DNA of 5,475 bases from an uncultured Pseudorhodoferax sp. (GCA_913776795.1 CAJYRH010000593.1:1-5475), one strand, 5' to 3'; positions 1-5,356 are shown, numbered from the stretch's first letter. Translations and numbers: made by a program. The notes: a model not told the origin generated them from the letters alone.

Positions 1-14
1 AACACCACGCGCCT

Positions 15-31
15 GCGGTGTTCGACACCGC
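15..31. other. Short perfect hairpin at left edge
   Basis: GCGGTGT at 15-21 pairs exactly with ACACCGC at 25-31 around a TCG loop. No T-run follows on either strand, so it is not a convincing terminator. It lies beyond the terminator of the BON lipoprotein gene, in edge sequence where no coding frame could be supported on either strand. It may belong to a neighbouring gene or intergenic element cut off by the window. Confidence 0.35.
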
Positions 32-65
32 GGACTTGCCAGGGATGCCAGTACCGCATCCAGCG

Positions 66-97
66 AAAAAGGGCGCGCACCGCTGGTGCGCGCCCTT
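66..97 (-). terminator. Rho-independent terminator after the BON lipoprotein gene
   Basis: A 13-bp perfect stem (69-81 with 85-97, core GGGCGCGCACC) closes on a 3-nt loop. Read on the minus strand, the stem ends in CCC and runs into TTTTT (70-66), the classic intrinsic terminator layout. On the plus strand the stem is followed by TTACG with no T-run, so it works in one direction. It lies 27 nt past the stop codon of the BON gene and probably ends the whole leftward gene block. Confidence 0.9.
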
Positions 98-123
98 ACG
101 TTCGGATCTGGGGCGGGCGGTGC

Positions 124-450
124 TTAAGGACGCACGGCCAGCGTGTTGCGCACATCGCGCACGCCCTTGACGCCACGCGCCAGACGCTCGGCCTGGGCGC
201 GCTCCGTGGCGGACTTGGCAAAGCCCGACAGGTTGACCGTACCATTCAGGGTCTGGACGTTGATGGCACCAGCGTCGACGGTCTTGTCTTCCACGAACTT
301 CGCCTTCACGGCGGTCGTGATGGCAGCATCGTCGACATAGGCGCCGACAGATTGCTGGTCGCGCACGACGGCACAACCGGTGATGGTTGCGACGCTCAGG
401 ACAGCCGCAAGGGCCAGGGTGACGGGACGAAGGGCATTGGATGTGCGCAT
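124..450 (-). CDS. BON-domain lipoprotein (OsmY-like, single BON)
   Basis: A 108-residue envelope lipoprotein. Residues 1-26 form a lipoprotein signal: basic start (MRTSNALR), hydrophobic core (TLALAAVLSVAT) and lipobox I-T-G-C, with the lipidated cysteine at 26. Residues about 41-107 match one BON domain: D..I..AV.A.F at the start, the I-V-TLNGTVNLSG strand-turn, and A..A..L.RGVKGVRDV.N.L at the end. BON domains are thought to bind phospholipid or other envelope surfaces; OsmY and DolP (YraP) are relatives with two copies. The ATG at 450 is chosen over one 25 codons upstream because an AGGAG site (461-457) sits 6 nt before it and the signal peptide starts exactly there. It lies 71 nt downstream of the yqjK-like gene and is followed by a terminator. 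Family assignment is firm; a role in envelope maintenance or osmotic stress is inferred. Confidence 0.9.
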   Translation of the reverse strand: MRTSNALRPVTLALAAVLSVATITGCAVVRDQQSVGAYVDDAAITTAVKAKFVEDKTVDAGAINVQTLNGTVNLSGFAKSATERAQAERLARGVKGVRDVRNTLAVRP

Positions 451-490
451 GGGGAACTCCTGTGGTTTGTTGTGGTGCTGAAAGATGGCG

Positions 491-516
491 GCGACAGGCT
501 GCACGAGGCTTGTCGC
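491..516 (-). other. Imperfect hairpin between yqjK-like and BON genes
   Basis: GCGACA (491-496) pairs with TGTCGC (511-516), and two further inner pairs are possible past one mismatch. The hairpin starts 6 nt past the stop codon of the yqjK-like gene. On the minus strand it is followed by CGCCATCTTTC, which is not a proper T-run. It could be a weak terminator, a processing site that separates the BON message, or chance. No convincing promoter was found in this 71-nt gap. Confidence 0.3.
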
Positions 517-521
517 ACGGG

Positions 522-1004
522 TCACGCGGCGTCCGCGCGCCGGCCAGGCGCCAGCGTTGCGTCCGTGCGTGCTTCCTCCTCACGAGGATCGGTGGAGTCG
601 ACCTGCGGTGCAGCGACGAACGAGCGTGCCGTTGCCTTCAGGTCGGACGATTTCATGAGCGCGAAAAGTACGCCGGTCAGTGGCAACAGATGCCACGTGC
701 GCAGCAGCGCCAGTGCCGCACCGGTGCCGGCGGCAACGCCGACAAGCCGGTAGGGCTTGTCCTGGGCATAGTCCTGCAACGCAGGCCGGGCGAAGTCCAC
801 GGCGTTGTGGATCGGGTGCGAGTGCCACCACACACGTGCGGCACGGCGCATGCGCGGCAACATACCCTGCTGGGCCGCAGCTGCCGGATCTTCGGCAGGC
901 AGGCCGGGACGGCGGCGACGTTCCAGCTGACGCGCCAGTGCGTCACGCGTGGCTTCCAGGCGCTGTCGCGCCGTCAACCCCGCGGCGAGTTCAATGTTGT
1001 CCAT
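522..1004 (-). CDS. YqjK-like / conserved membrane-associated protein of the yqjDE cluster
   Basis: A 160-residue protein. Residues 1-33 are a charged helix (TARQRLEATRDALARQLERRRR), followed by an alanine/proline linker and a basic patch with tryptophans (RMRRAARVWW, 51-60). A H-S-H-P motif at 61-64 precedes an amphipathic stretch, then a moderately hydrophobic region at 86-117 (LVGVAAGTGAALALL and LLPLTGVLFALM) that may form one or two membrane passes. The tail from about 132 is charged and probably disordered. The ATG at 1004 has GGAGAAG (1017-1011) 6 nt upstream and overlaps the end of the holin-like gene by 14 nt, which suggests translational coupling. Position after YqjD- and YqjE-like genes matches E. 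coli yqjD-yqjE-yqjK, but sequence kinship to YqjK is not clear by eye, so no symbol is given. An in-frame extension upstream to 1238 lies inside the previous gene and is not credible. Confidence 0.75.
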   Translation of the reverse strand: MDNIELAAGLTARQRLEATRDALARQLERRRRPGLPAEDPAAAAQQGMLPRMRRAARVWWHSHPIHNAVDFARPALQDYAQDKPYRLVGVAAGTGAALALLRTWHLLPLTGVLFALMKSSDLKATARSFVAAPQVDSTDPREEEARTDATLAPGRRADAA

Positions 1005-1377
1005 GGCGGGCTTCTCCAGCACTGCGCAACAGGCCGACGTCGGCTGCCATCTGACGGCGCAATTCGGCAAAACGTTCTCCGGGCGCAGGCCGCCGGCTGG
1101 CCAGCAAGGCAGCCAGCGTGACGATGAGCGCGGCGCCGGGTACTCCTGCGAGCACCCAATGGAACTGGCCATGGAACAAGCCCAGCATGAGTGCGATGCC
1201 GGCCAGCAGGATGAACAGCAAGCCGAACACGCCGGCAACAGCGAGCGCCACCACGCGCACCTTCAGATCGCGTCCCGTAGCAGCTGCCTCTTCGCCGACG
1301 AGCGCCAGATAGGCCGAGAAATGGTCCACGACCAGATCAGGCCGTGAAACCACCGTAGAAAAGATCGGGTGCAGCAT
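991..1377 (-). CDS. Phage-holin-family membrane protein (YqjE-like, DUF1469)
   Basis: A 128-residue inner-membrane protein. After a short amphipathic N-terminal region (residues 1-40) there are two hydrophobic segments, about 41-66 (VVALAVAGVFGLLFILLAGIALML) and 74-94 (WVLAGVPGAALIVTLAALLAS), joined by a short turn with G-Q-F-H-W, then a basic cytoplasmic tail with ERFAELRRQ. This layout fits the YqjE/holin-superfamily-III group, which usually sits next to DUF883 proteins. Despite the family name there is no evidence for a lytic role. The chosen ATG at 1377 has no visible Shine-Dalgarno sequence, unlike its neighbours; no better start exists within the stretch downstream of the DUF883 stop, so translation may depend on coupling to that gene 37 nt upstream. 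Its 3' end overlaps the next gene by 14 nt. Confidence 0.82.
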   Translation of the reverse strand: MLHPIFSTVVSRPDLVVDHFSAYLALVGEEAAATGRDLKVRVVALAVAGVFGLLFILLAGIALMLGLFHGQFHWVLAGVPGAALIVTLAALLASRRPAPGERFAELRRQMAADVGLLRSAGEARHGQH

Positions 1378-1414
1378 CGTTCGTCGTGGGTGCGGTGATG
1401 ACGGCAGGCCGCAC

Positions 1415-1837
1415 TCAATACTGGCGGTGGGCGTTCTTTTCGCGGCGCTTGCGTGAAGCTGCAGACAACAGCAATGCCGCGACCACTGCACCTGCTGCCG
1501 CTGCGATGAGCACGGCACGCACCGGCTGGTCGGCCACATAGCGCTCGGTCGCGGCAGCGTACTCGCGCAGCGACTGTTGTGCCCTGGCGCGGGACTGAGC
1601 TGCCAGGTCGATGCCGCGATGCGCGAGTCTCTGAGCGCTGTCGGCGAAGTCCTCGATCGCCGGATCGATGCGACTGCGGGCCCGGCGCACGGCGCTGTCG
1701 GCACCTTCCAGTGCGTGGTGGGCCAGGTCGCGCGTCGACTCCACCGCTTCATGGGCGGACTGGATCACGCGATCGGAAAGCTGGCGGGTGAGTTGGTCAG
1801 CTTCGCGTGAGAGGCCGTTGTGCGTGCGGATGTTCAT
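1415..1837 (-). CDS. DUF883 / ElaB-YqjD-like membrane-anchored protein
   Basis: A 140-residue protein. Residues 1-100 are a long, highly charged helical region with regular alanine and arginine spacing (for example SAHEAVESTRDLAHHALEG), likely coiled coil or amphipathic helix. The C-terminal part has the family signature: Y-V-A-D-Q-P (100-105), a single membrane helix at 107-127 rich in Ala/Val/Gly, and a basic end (SRKRREK). E. coli YqjD and ElaB have this build; they are C-tail-anchored in the inner membrane and have been linked to ribosome binding in stationary phase. Whether this protein binds ribosomes is inference. The ATG at 1837 has AAGGA (1848-1844) 6 nt upstream. It leads a trio with the holin-like and yqjK-like genes, the same order as in E. 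coli. Confidence 0.85.
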   Translation of the reverse strand: MNIRTHNGLSREADQLTRQLSDRVIQSAHEAVESTRDLAHHALEGADSAVRRARSRIDPAIEDFADSAQRLAHRGIDLAAQSRARAQQSLREYAAATERYVADQPVRAVLIAAAAGAVVAALLLSAASRKRREKNAHRQY

Positions 1838-1932
1838 GGGTTGTCCTTGTGATCGTTCGAAAGAGAGCGGGCGTAGGTGGCAGCCAGCAAGCCCAGGTGC
1901 GAGGGAAGACGGGAAAGGCTGGCCGAATCGGG
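1838..1932 (-). promoter_or_regulatory. Leader of the yqjD-like trio, with CGTAGG motif
   Basis: This 95-nt gap between the DUF1328 stop and the yqjD-like start holds the ribosome binding site AAGGA (1848-1844) and one CGTAGG (1872-1877, plus-strand reading), which also appears in the two other gaps preceding gene units. No convincing -35/-10 pair and no terminator were found, so the trio may be read together with DUF1328 or from an unrecognised promoter. Confidence 0.3.
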
Positions 1933-2097
1933 TCAGTTGCGGCGAACCATGCTCGCCACGAAGCCGACGATGGCCATGATGGCGAAGATAAAGAACAGGA
2001 TCTTTGCGATCTCGACAGCGCCTGCAGCGATTCCGCCAAAGCCGAAGACGGCGGCGATCAACGCAATGACCAGGAAGACGACCGAGTAGTGCAGCAT
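1933..2097 (-). CDS. DUF1328 small membrane protein (YtjA-like)
   Basis: A 54-residue, almost wholly hydrophobic protein, the usual length for the DUF1328 family. Two membrane helices are visible, about residues 4-22 ([19 protein letters not shown]) and 30-48 ([19 protein letters not shown]), joined by the conserved [10 protein letters not shown] turn and ending in a short basic tail VRRN. The ATG at 2097 is set by a strong AAGGAG (2109-2104) 6 nt upstream and by the family start M-L-x-Y; an in-frame extension to 2241 encodes basic non-family sequence and is rejected. The molecular function of the family is unknown; members are commonly found among stress-related envelope genes. It lies between the kinase gene and the yqjD-like trio, with its own 170-nt upstream gap that contains two dyads. 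Confidence 0.9.
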   Translation of the reverse strand: MLHYSVVFLVIALIAAVFGFGGIAAGAVEIAKILFFIFAIMAIVGFVASMVRRN

Positions 2098-2267
2098 GAC
2101 GTGCTCCTTGTGCTGTTGTCCAAGACCATCGTTGTGGTCTGGCCGCAAGCGTACGGGCTGGGCGTGTGGGTGCCGATCGGCAACCAACGGCTCGCGTCGT
2201 CGGTTGCGGTGCGCTGGCTGCGTAGGAAGCGGCCGACCCATCCGGCGCGGCGGCGCCCTCAGGTCAT
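2098..2267 (-). promoter_or_regulatory. Upstream region of DUF1328 gene with two dyads and a CGTAGG motif
   Basis: The 170-nt gap after the kinase stop contains, in transcription order: a short GC-rich stem (GGCGC/GCGCC, 2257-2244) with no T-run; CGTAGGAAG in plus reading (2221-2229), a 9-mer shared with the gap upstream of the response regulator; a perfect 12-nt palindrome TGCCGATCGGCA (2171-2182); and the inverted repeat AGACCA-6 nt-TGGTCT (2123-2140), which lies close to the ribosome binding site. No clear sigma-70 promoter is visible. A regulated promoter here is inferred from the gap length and dyads, not demonstrated. Confidence 0.4.
2171..2182. repeat. Perfect 12-nt palindrome, possible operator
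   Basis: TGCCGATCGGCA reads the same on both strands. It is centred about 80 nt upstream of the DUF1328 start codon. GC-rich genomes carry many CGATCG-centred words, so chance is a real possibility. Confidence 0.3.
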
Positions 2268-3650
2268 TCAGGCGTCGACGCGGGGCGCCTGTGCGCGGGC
2301 GGGCAGCGTGGCCACAATGCGTGTGCCCTGGCCTACCGCTGAAGTGATCTCCAGTTTGCCGCCAGCGGCCTCGACGCGGTGGCGCATGCCGGCCAGACCA
2401 TGGCTGGCGGCTGGTGCCGTGCGGGTGGTGTCAAAGCCTTCGCCATCGTCCTCGACGGCCACCGTCACGTGGTCACCGTCGTGATGCACGCTCACTTGTA
2501 CATGCCGGGCGCGCGCGTACTTGCCAATGTTGGTCAGCGACTCCTGCACCAGGCGGTAGACGGTCAGCTGTGCAGCCTCGTCGAGTTCGACCGGTTCCAG
2601 ATTGGTCGTGACCGACAGCACCGAGCGCTCGCCAAACTCGCGCGACAGGATCTCCAGCGAGGTGACCAGGCCAAGGTTGGTCAGCGAGGAGGGGCGCAGG
2701 TCCTCGATGATGCGGCGCTTGAGCGCGATGCCGCTGTTGAGCGTGTCCGTCAGATGCTGGATGCGCTGTTGCGCGTCGGGCGAGTCCGCTCCAAGGCGCG
2801 ACTTGAGCCGCGCCACGTCGAGCTTGGCCGCCGTCAGCAGCGCACCGAGCTCGTCGTGCAGTTCGCGCGCGAGGTGGCCGCGTTCACGTTCGCGCACCTC
2901 CTGCAGATGGGTGGCCAGCTCGGCCAGGCTGGCTGTGCGCTCCTTGACCTGCTGGCCAAGCAGGTCCCGCTCGCGCTGCAAGTCCTCCTGTACGCGCTGA
3001 TCCACGGCCTGCAGCCGCCGCGTCTGGCGCAGGTACATGTAGAAGGCCAGCAGGCCGACCATGGCAACCAGCGCGATACCGATGCGTGAAAGCTGCAGCG
3101 CCTGCGTGATCTGTGCCTCGCCCGCGGCCTGGCGCAGCAGCGCGGCCTGCAGCAGCTGGGACGACTGCTCGCGGATGGCGTTCATGTGCTCCTGCCCCAC
3201 GTCGGTGCTGAGAACGAATTTCCACGCGTCCTCGTGGCCCTGCTTGCGCAGCCGCACGCTGACGTCCATTTCGGCGAGCTTGCGCTGGACGTTGCGCGAC
3301 AGCTCGGCGAAAAGATCAAGTTCGCGCGGATGCTGCAGGTACAGACCGCGCAACTCGTCCAGGTTCTGGGCAATGACGGAGGTCGCGCTCTGGTAGGGCT
3401 CGAGATAACGCGCATCGCCGGTCAACAGGTAGCCGCGCTGGCCGGTCTCGGCATCCAGCATGTGCTGCAGCAGCTGCGTGACGCCAGCGCGCGTCTGTTG
3501 AACCTGTGCCATGCTGGACAGGGCGGCCATCGAGCGGCTGTGCCCGGTCTCGTTGATGGCAATCAGCACGGCCGCCGCCAGCAGCGCCAGCGGCAGGCTG
3601 ATCGCCATGGCTGGAATGGAAAACCAGCGCGGACGTGCGAAGCGCAGCAC
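2268..3650 (-). CDS. CHASE3-domain sensor histidine kinase, NarL/HisKA_3 type
   Basis: A 460-residue inner-membrane sensor kinase. Membrane helix 1 is at about 12-32 and helix 2 at 189-207. The periplasmic region between them is a CHASE3 domain with the typical [14 protein letters not shown] (66-79) and YLEPYQSA. A coiled-coil linker (about 210-255) leads to the HisKA_3 box R-E-L-H-D-E-L-G with the phospho-accepting His265. The ATPase part has an N-box Q-E-S-L-T-N (369-374), a G1 box DDGEGFD (401-407), G-L-A-G-M-R (418-423) and GQGT (440-443), so it looks intact. The start is GTG: an in-frame TGA lies two codons upstream, and GGGGAG (3663-3658) sits 7 nt before it, right after the response-regulator stop (17-nt gap), which implies coupled expression. 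The likely partner is that regulator. The ligand sensed by CHASE3 is unknown. Confidence 0.93.
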   Translation of the reverse strand: MLRFARPRWFSIPAMAISLPLALLAAAVLIAINETGHSRSMAALSSMAQVQQTRAGVTQLLQHMLDAETGQRGYLLTGDARYLEPYQSATSVIAQNLDELRGLYLQHPRELDLFAELSRNVQRKLAEMDVSVRLRKQGHEDAWKFVLSTDVGQEHMNAIREQSSQLLQAALLRQAAGEAQITQALQLSRIGIALVAMVGLLAFYMYLRQTRRLQAVDQRVQEDLQRERDLLGQQVKERTASLAELATHLQEVRERERGHLARELHDELGALLTAAKLDVARLKSRLGADSPDAQQRIQHLTDTLNSGIALKRRIIEDLRPSSLTNLGLVTSLEILSREFGERSVLSVTTNLEPVELDEAAQLTVYRLVQESLTNIGKYARARHVQVSVHHDGDHVTVAVEDDGEGFDTTRTAPAASHGLAGMRHRVEAAGGKLEITSAVGQGTRIVATLPARAQAPRVDA

Positions 3651-3667
3651 GCGTCAGCTCCCCGCGC

Positions 3668-4045
3668 TCACGCGCGCGAGGAGTGCTCGACGCAAAAATC
3701 GATCAATGCATCGATCTCGTTGGATTTGTCGAACACCGCGTCCACCCCCAACTGGGCGCAGCGCTTGCGGATGTCGGGGGTGGCGTAATTGGAGAGCACC
3801 ACCACCTTCTGGTTGGCGGTCCTGTCCTTGCAGGCGTGCAGGATGCCCAGGCCGCTGCCTTGCTTGAGGAATAGATCGACGATGGCAAGATCCCATTGCT
3901 TGCCGTTCTCGGTGAGCCAGGCCTTGCCTTCGTTTTCGGTCTCTGCACTGCCCACGGCCAGGATGTTCGCCAGTTCCTCCAGCGTCGCGATCAGGTTTTC
4001 GCGGATGGTGGGGTTGTCTTCGACGATGTAGGTTCTGAGCGCCAC
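3668..4045 (-). CDS. Single-domain (receiver-only) response regulator
   Basis: A 125-residue CheY-like receiver with no output domain. The acidic pocket is E9-D10 (IVEDNPTIRENL), the phosphorylation site is D57 (LAIVDLFL), the switch Ser is S85 (VVVLSNYATP) and the conserved lysine is K107 (FDKS). The protein ends about 15 residues after this lysine, at the normal end of a receiver, and the stop is followed at once by the kinase's ribosome binding site, so this is not a truncated NarL-type regulator with a lost HTH just downstream. The start is GTG at 4045; an in-frame TGA five codons upstream leaves no ATG option, and no Shine-Dalgarno site is obvious. It is transcribed before the kinase. 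It may act by protein contact, as a phosphate sink or in a relay. Receiver-only partners of such kinases are known in Burkholderiales. Confidence 0.92.
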   Translation of the reverse strand: MALRTYIVEDNPTIRENLIATLEELANILAVGSAETENEGKAWLTENGKQWDLAIVDLFLKQGSGLGILHACKDRTANQKVVVLSNYATPDIRKRCAQLGVDAVFDKSNEIDALIDFCVEHSSRA

Positions 4046-4177
4046 GGTGGTTCGAATTCAGGCCGCGCCAGCAAGAAGTGCCGACGCTCCGGAGATTGTG
4101 CCAGCGCGACCTCGCCAGGCACGTAGGAAGTTGCCTACACATGCTGCATTTGGGCCCCGAGTATACACCCGGAGGCA
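4046..4177 (-). promoter_or_regulatory. Putative promoter/leader of the two-component operon
   Basis: The 132-nt gap between the BLUF stop and the response-regulator start carries TATACT (4165-4160), five of six matches to a sigma-70 -10 box. No good -35 box is found 16-18 nt upstream, so an activator or another sigma factor would be needed. Downstream of it, in the would-be leader, lies the interrupted palindrome GTAGGAAGTTGCCTAC (4123-4138). No terminator with a T-run was seen after the BLUF gene, so read-through from folE-BLUF is possible. Confidence 0.35.
4123..4138. repeat. Interrupted palindrome GTAGG-N6-CCTAC, candidate operator
   Basis: GTAGG (4123-4127) and CCTAC (4134-4138) are exact inverse complements around AAGTTG. 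The shape TAGGAA..TTGCCTA recalls sites of NarL/FixJ-type regulators such as the RcsAB box (TAAGAATATTCCTA), but the match is only approximate. CGTAGG, the left edge of this dyad, also occurs at 2221-2226 and 1872-1877 in other intergenic gaps. Confidence 0.4.
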
Positions 4178-4600
4178 TCACACACGGCCGATGATGGAGG
4201 CGGTCGCCATCAGTTCCTCGAGCAGTGCCAACGAGACTTTGCCTGAAACGGCATACGGATCGAGCTCCGCCTTCTCGGAATACTTGAGCAGGATGGAATG
4301 GTTGAGCCGGCTCAGGTTGACCTGACCCATGGTCCAGCCACCAAATCGCCGCTCGGTGATTTCCTCGAAGTGCAGAAGCGCGACATCCTGGTGGCGCGGA
4401 TCCCTCTGGATGTGGCCGAACAGCTCGCTCACCGCCATGCGGCCGCCCTCGATCGCTTGCAAAAAGATGCCGCCGCCATAGCACAGGATGCCAGTGATGC
4501 CGCAACTGGGGTTGTGTTCGCGGGCCTGGGTCAGAATGGCCTCGATGGCGCCGGGGCTGGTGTCCACGGCGCGGCTGGCGTAAAGCAGACGGACAAGCAT
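4178..4600 (-). CDS. Stand-alone BLUF blue-light sensor protein
   Basis: A 140-residue protein whose first ~95 residues form a BLUF domain, which binds FAD non-covalently and senses blue light by hydrogen-bond rearrangement. The key residues are in place with the expected spacing: Tyr7 (LLYAS), Asn30 (HNPSCGITG), Gln48 (IFLQAIEG), Trp89 and Met91 (GGWTMG), corresponding to Y21, N45, Q63, W104 and M106 of AppA. Residues 96-140 give a helical cap, as in short BLUF proteins (PixD, BlsA). No effector domain (EAL, GGDEF, cyclase) is attached, so it should signal through a partner. The ATG at 4600 has AAGG 6 nt upstream; this site overlaps the folE stop (TGAAGG), so folE and this gene form one operon with coupled translation. 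The partner is unknown; the response regulator 132 nt downstream is a candidate by analogy with PixD-PixE. Confidence 0.95.
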   Translation of the reverse strand: MLVRLLYASRAVDTSPGAIEAILTQAREHNPSCGITGILCYGGGIFLQAIEGGRMAVSELFGHIQRDPRHQDVALLHFEEITERRFGGWTMGQVNLSRLNHSILLKYSEKAELDPYAVSGKVSLALLEELMATASIIGRV

Positions 4601-4609
4601 GGGCGGCCT

Positions 4610-5347
4610 TCAGGACTTGCGTTGGGGAATCAGCGCGAGAAATTCGCGACGAAGGTTCGGATCCTTGAGGAACACGCCGCGCATGACCGAGTTGATCATC
4701 TTGCTGTCCATGTCTTTCACACCGCGCCACGCCATGCAGTAGTGGCTCGCCTCCATCACGATGGCCAGGCCATCGGGTTGCGTCTTGTCCATGATCAGGT
4801 CAGCCAGCTGGACGACGGCTTCCTCCTGGATCTGCGGACGGCCCATGATCCACTCGGCGAGTCGCGCATACTTCGACAGGCCGATCACGTTGGTGTGCTC
4901 GTTCGGCATCACGCCGATCCAGATGCGCCCGATCACTGGGCAGAAGTGGTGCGAGCAGGCGCTGCGCACCGTGATCGGGCCGACGATCATCAGCTCGTTC
5001 AGATGCTCGGCGTTCGGGAACTCGGTGATGCTGGGAGGCTTGACGTAGCGGCCCCTGAACACCTCGTTGACATACATCTTGGCCACGCGGCGCGCGGTGT
5101 TGTCGGTGTTGTGGTCCCGCTCGGTATCGATGACCAGGCTGGACAGCACGCCTTCCATCTTGCCAGTGACCTCGTCGAGCAGCGCCTCCAGCTCGCCCGG
5201 TTCGATGAACTCGGCGATGTTGTCGTTGGCGTTGAATCGCTTCTTTGCGGCGTTCAGGCGTTCGCGGATCTTGACCGAAACGGGGGTGCCCTCGTCGTCG
5301 GTGGCGGTGGTGTTCAGCGCTGCTGCGCCTGGCGAGTGCATGAGCAT
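4610..5347 (-). CDS. folE: GTP cyclohydrolase I (FolE1-type, CSHH variant)
   Basis: A 245-residue enzyme that converts GTP to 7,8-dihydroneopterin triphosphate, the first step of tetrahydrofolate and pterin synthesis in the cytosol. Counted against E. coli FolE: zinc ligands C131, H134 and C204 (E. coli C110, H113, C181), H133, S158-K159 and R162 (GLSKYAR), Q174-E175 (RPQIQE), H202 (SHYC) and R208 are all present, and spacing downstream of K159 is identical. The residue after the first cysteine, normally Glu (CEHH), is Ser here (CSHH), marking a distinct subgroup. The N-terminal ~25 residues are low-conservation extension, making it longer than the E. coli enzyme (about 222 aa). The start is uncertain: ATG at 5347 or ATG at 5341, neither with a clear Shine-Dalgarno site. 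It begins 9 nt after an upstream gene and is coupled to the BLUF gene, so it may be a light-linked paralogue rather than the housekeeping copy. Confidence 0.94.
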   Translation of the reverse strand: MLMHSPGAAALNTTATDDEGTPVSVKIRERLNAAKKRFNANDNIAEFIEPGELEALLDEVTGKMEGVLSSLVIDTERDHNTDNTARRVAKMYVNEVFRGRYVKPPSITEFPNAEHLNELMIVGPITVRSACSHHFCPVIGRIWIGVMPNEHTNVIGLSKYARLAEWIMGRPQIQEEAVVQLADLIMDKTQPDGLAIVMEASHYCMAWRGVKDMDSKMINSVMRGVFLKDPNLRREFLALIPQRKS

Positions 5348-5356
5348 CGCGGGATA

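Noticed and set aside
15..59. A minus-strand gene start at ATG 59 reading off the left edge
   Set aside because: It begins right behind the terminator, has no ribosome binding site, and the 19 codons visible show no protein-like character.
451..525. Longer start for the BON lipoprotein at 525
   Set aside because: It would place 25 residues before the lipoprotein signal peptide; the AGGAG and signal sequence both support 450.
1005..1238. N-terminal extension of the yqjK-like gene to an ATG at 1238
   Set aside because: The added residues (Cys/Trp/Ser-rich) are an out-of-frame reading of the holin-like gene; GGAGAAG before 1004 marks the real start.
991..1377. Holin-family gene as evidence of a prophage
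   Set aside because: It sits in a yqjD-yqjE-yqjK-like housekeeping trio with no integrase, endolysin, capsid or attachment-site sequences nearby.
2244..2257. GC-rich stem after the kinase gene as a terminator
   Set aside because: Only 5 bp of stem and no T-run on either strand.
2379..3089. Plus-strand open frames of 200-236 codons opposite the kinase gene (also 3186-3788 and 1807-2484)
   Set aside because: All are antisense to genes with clear domains, show no start signals and have no recognisable products.
3654..4730. A 358-codon minus-strand frame crossing folE, BLUF and the response regulator
   Set aside because: It lies in a different frame from three well-supported genes and crosses the intergenic gap; it is a shadow of high GC content.
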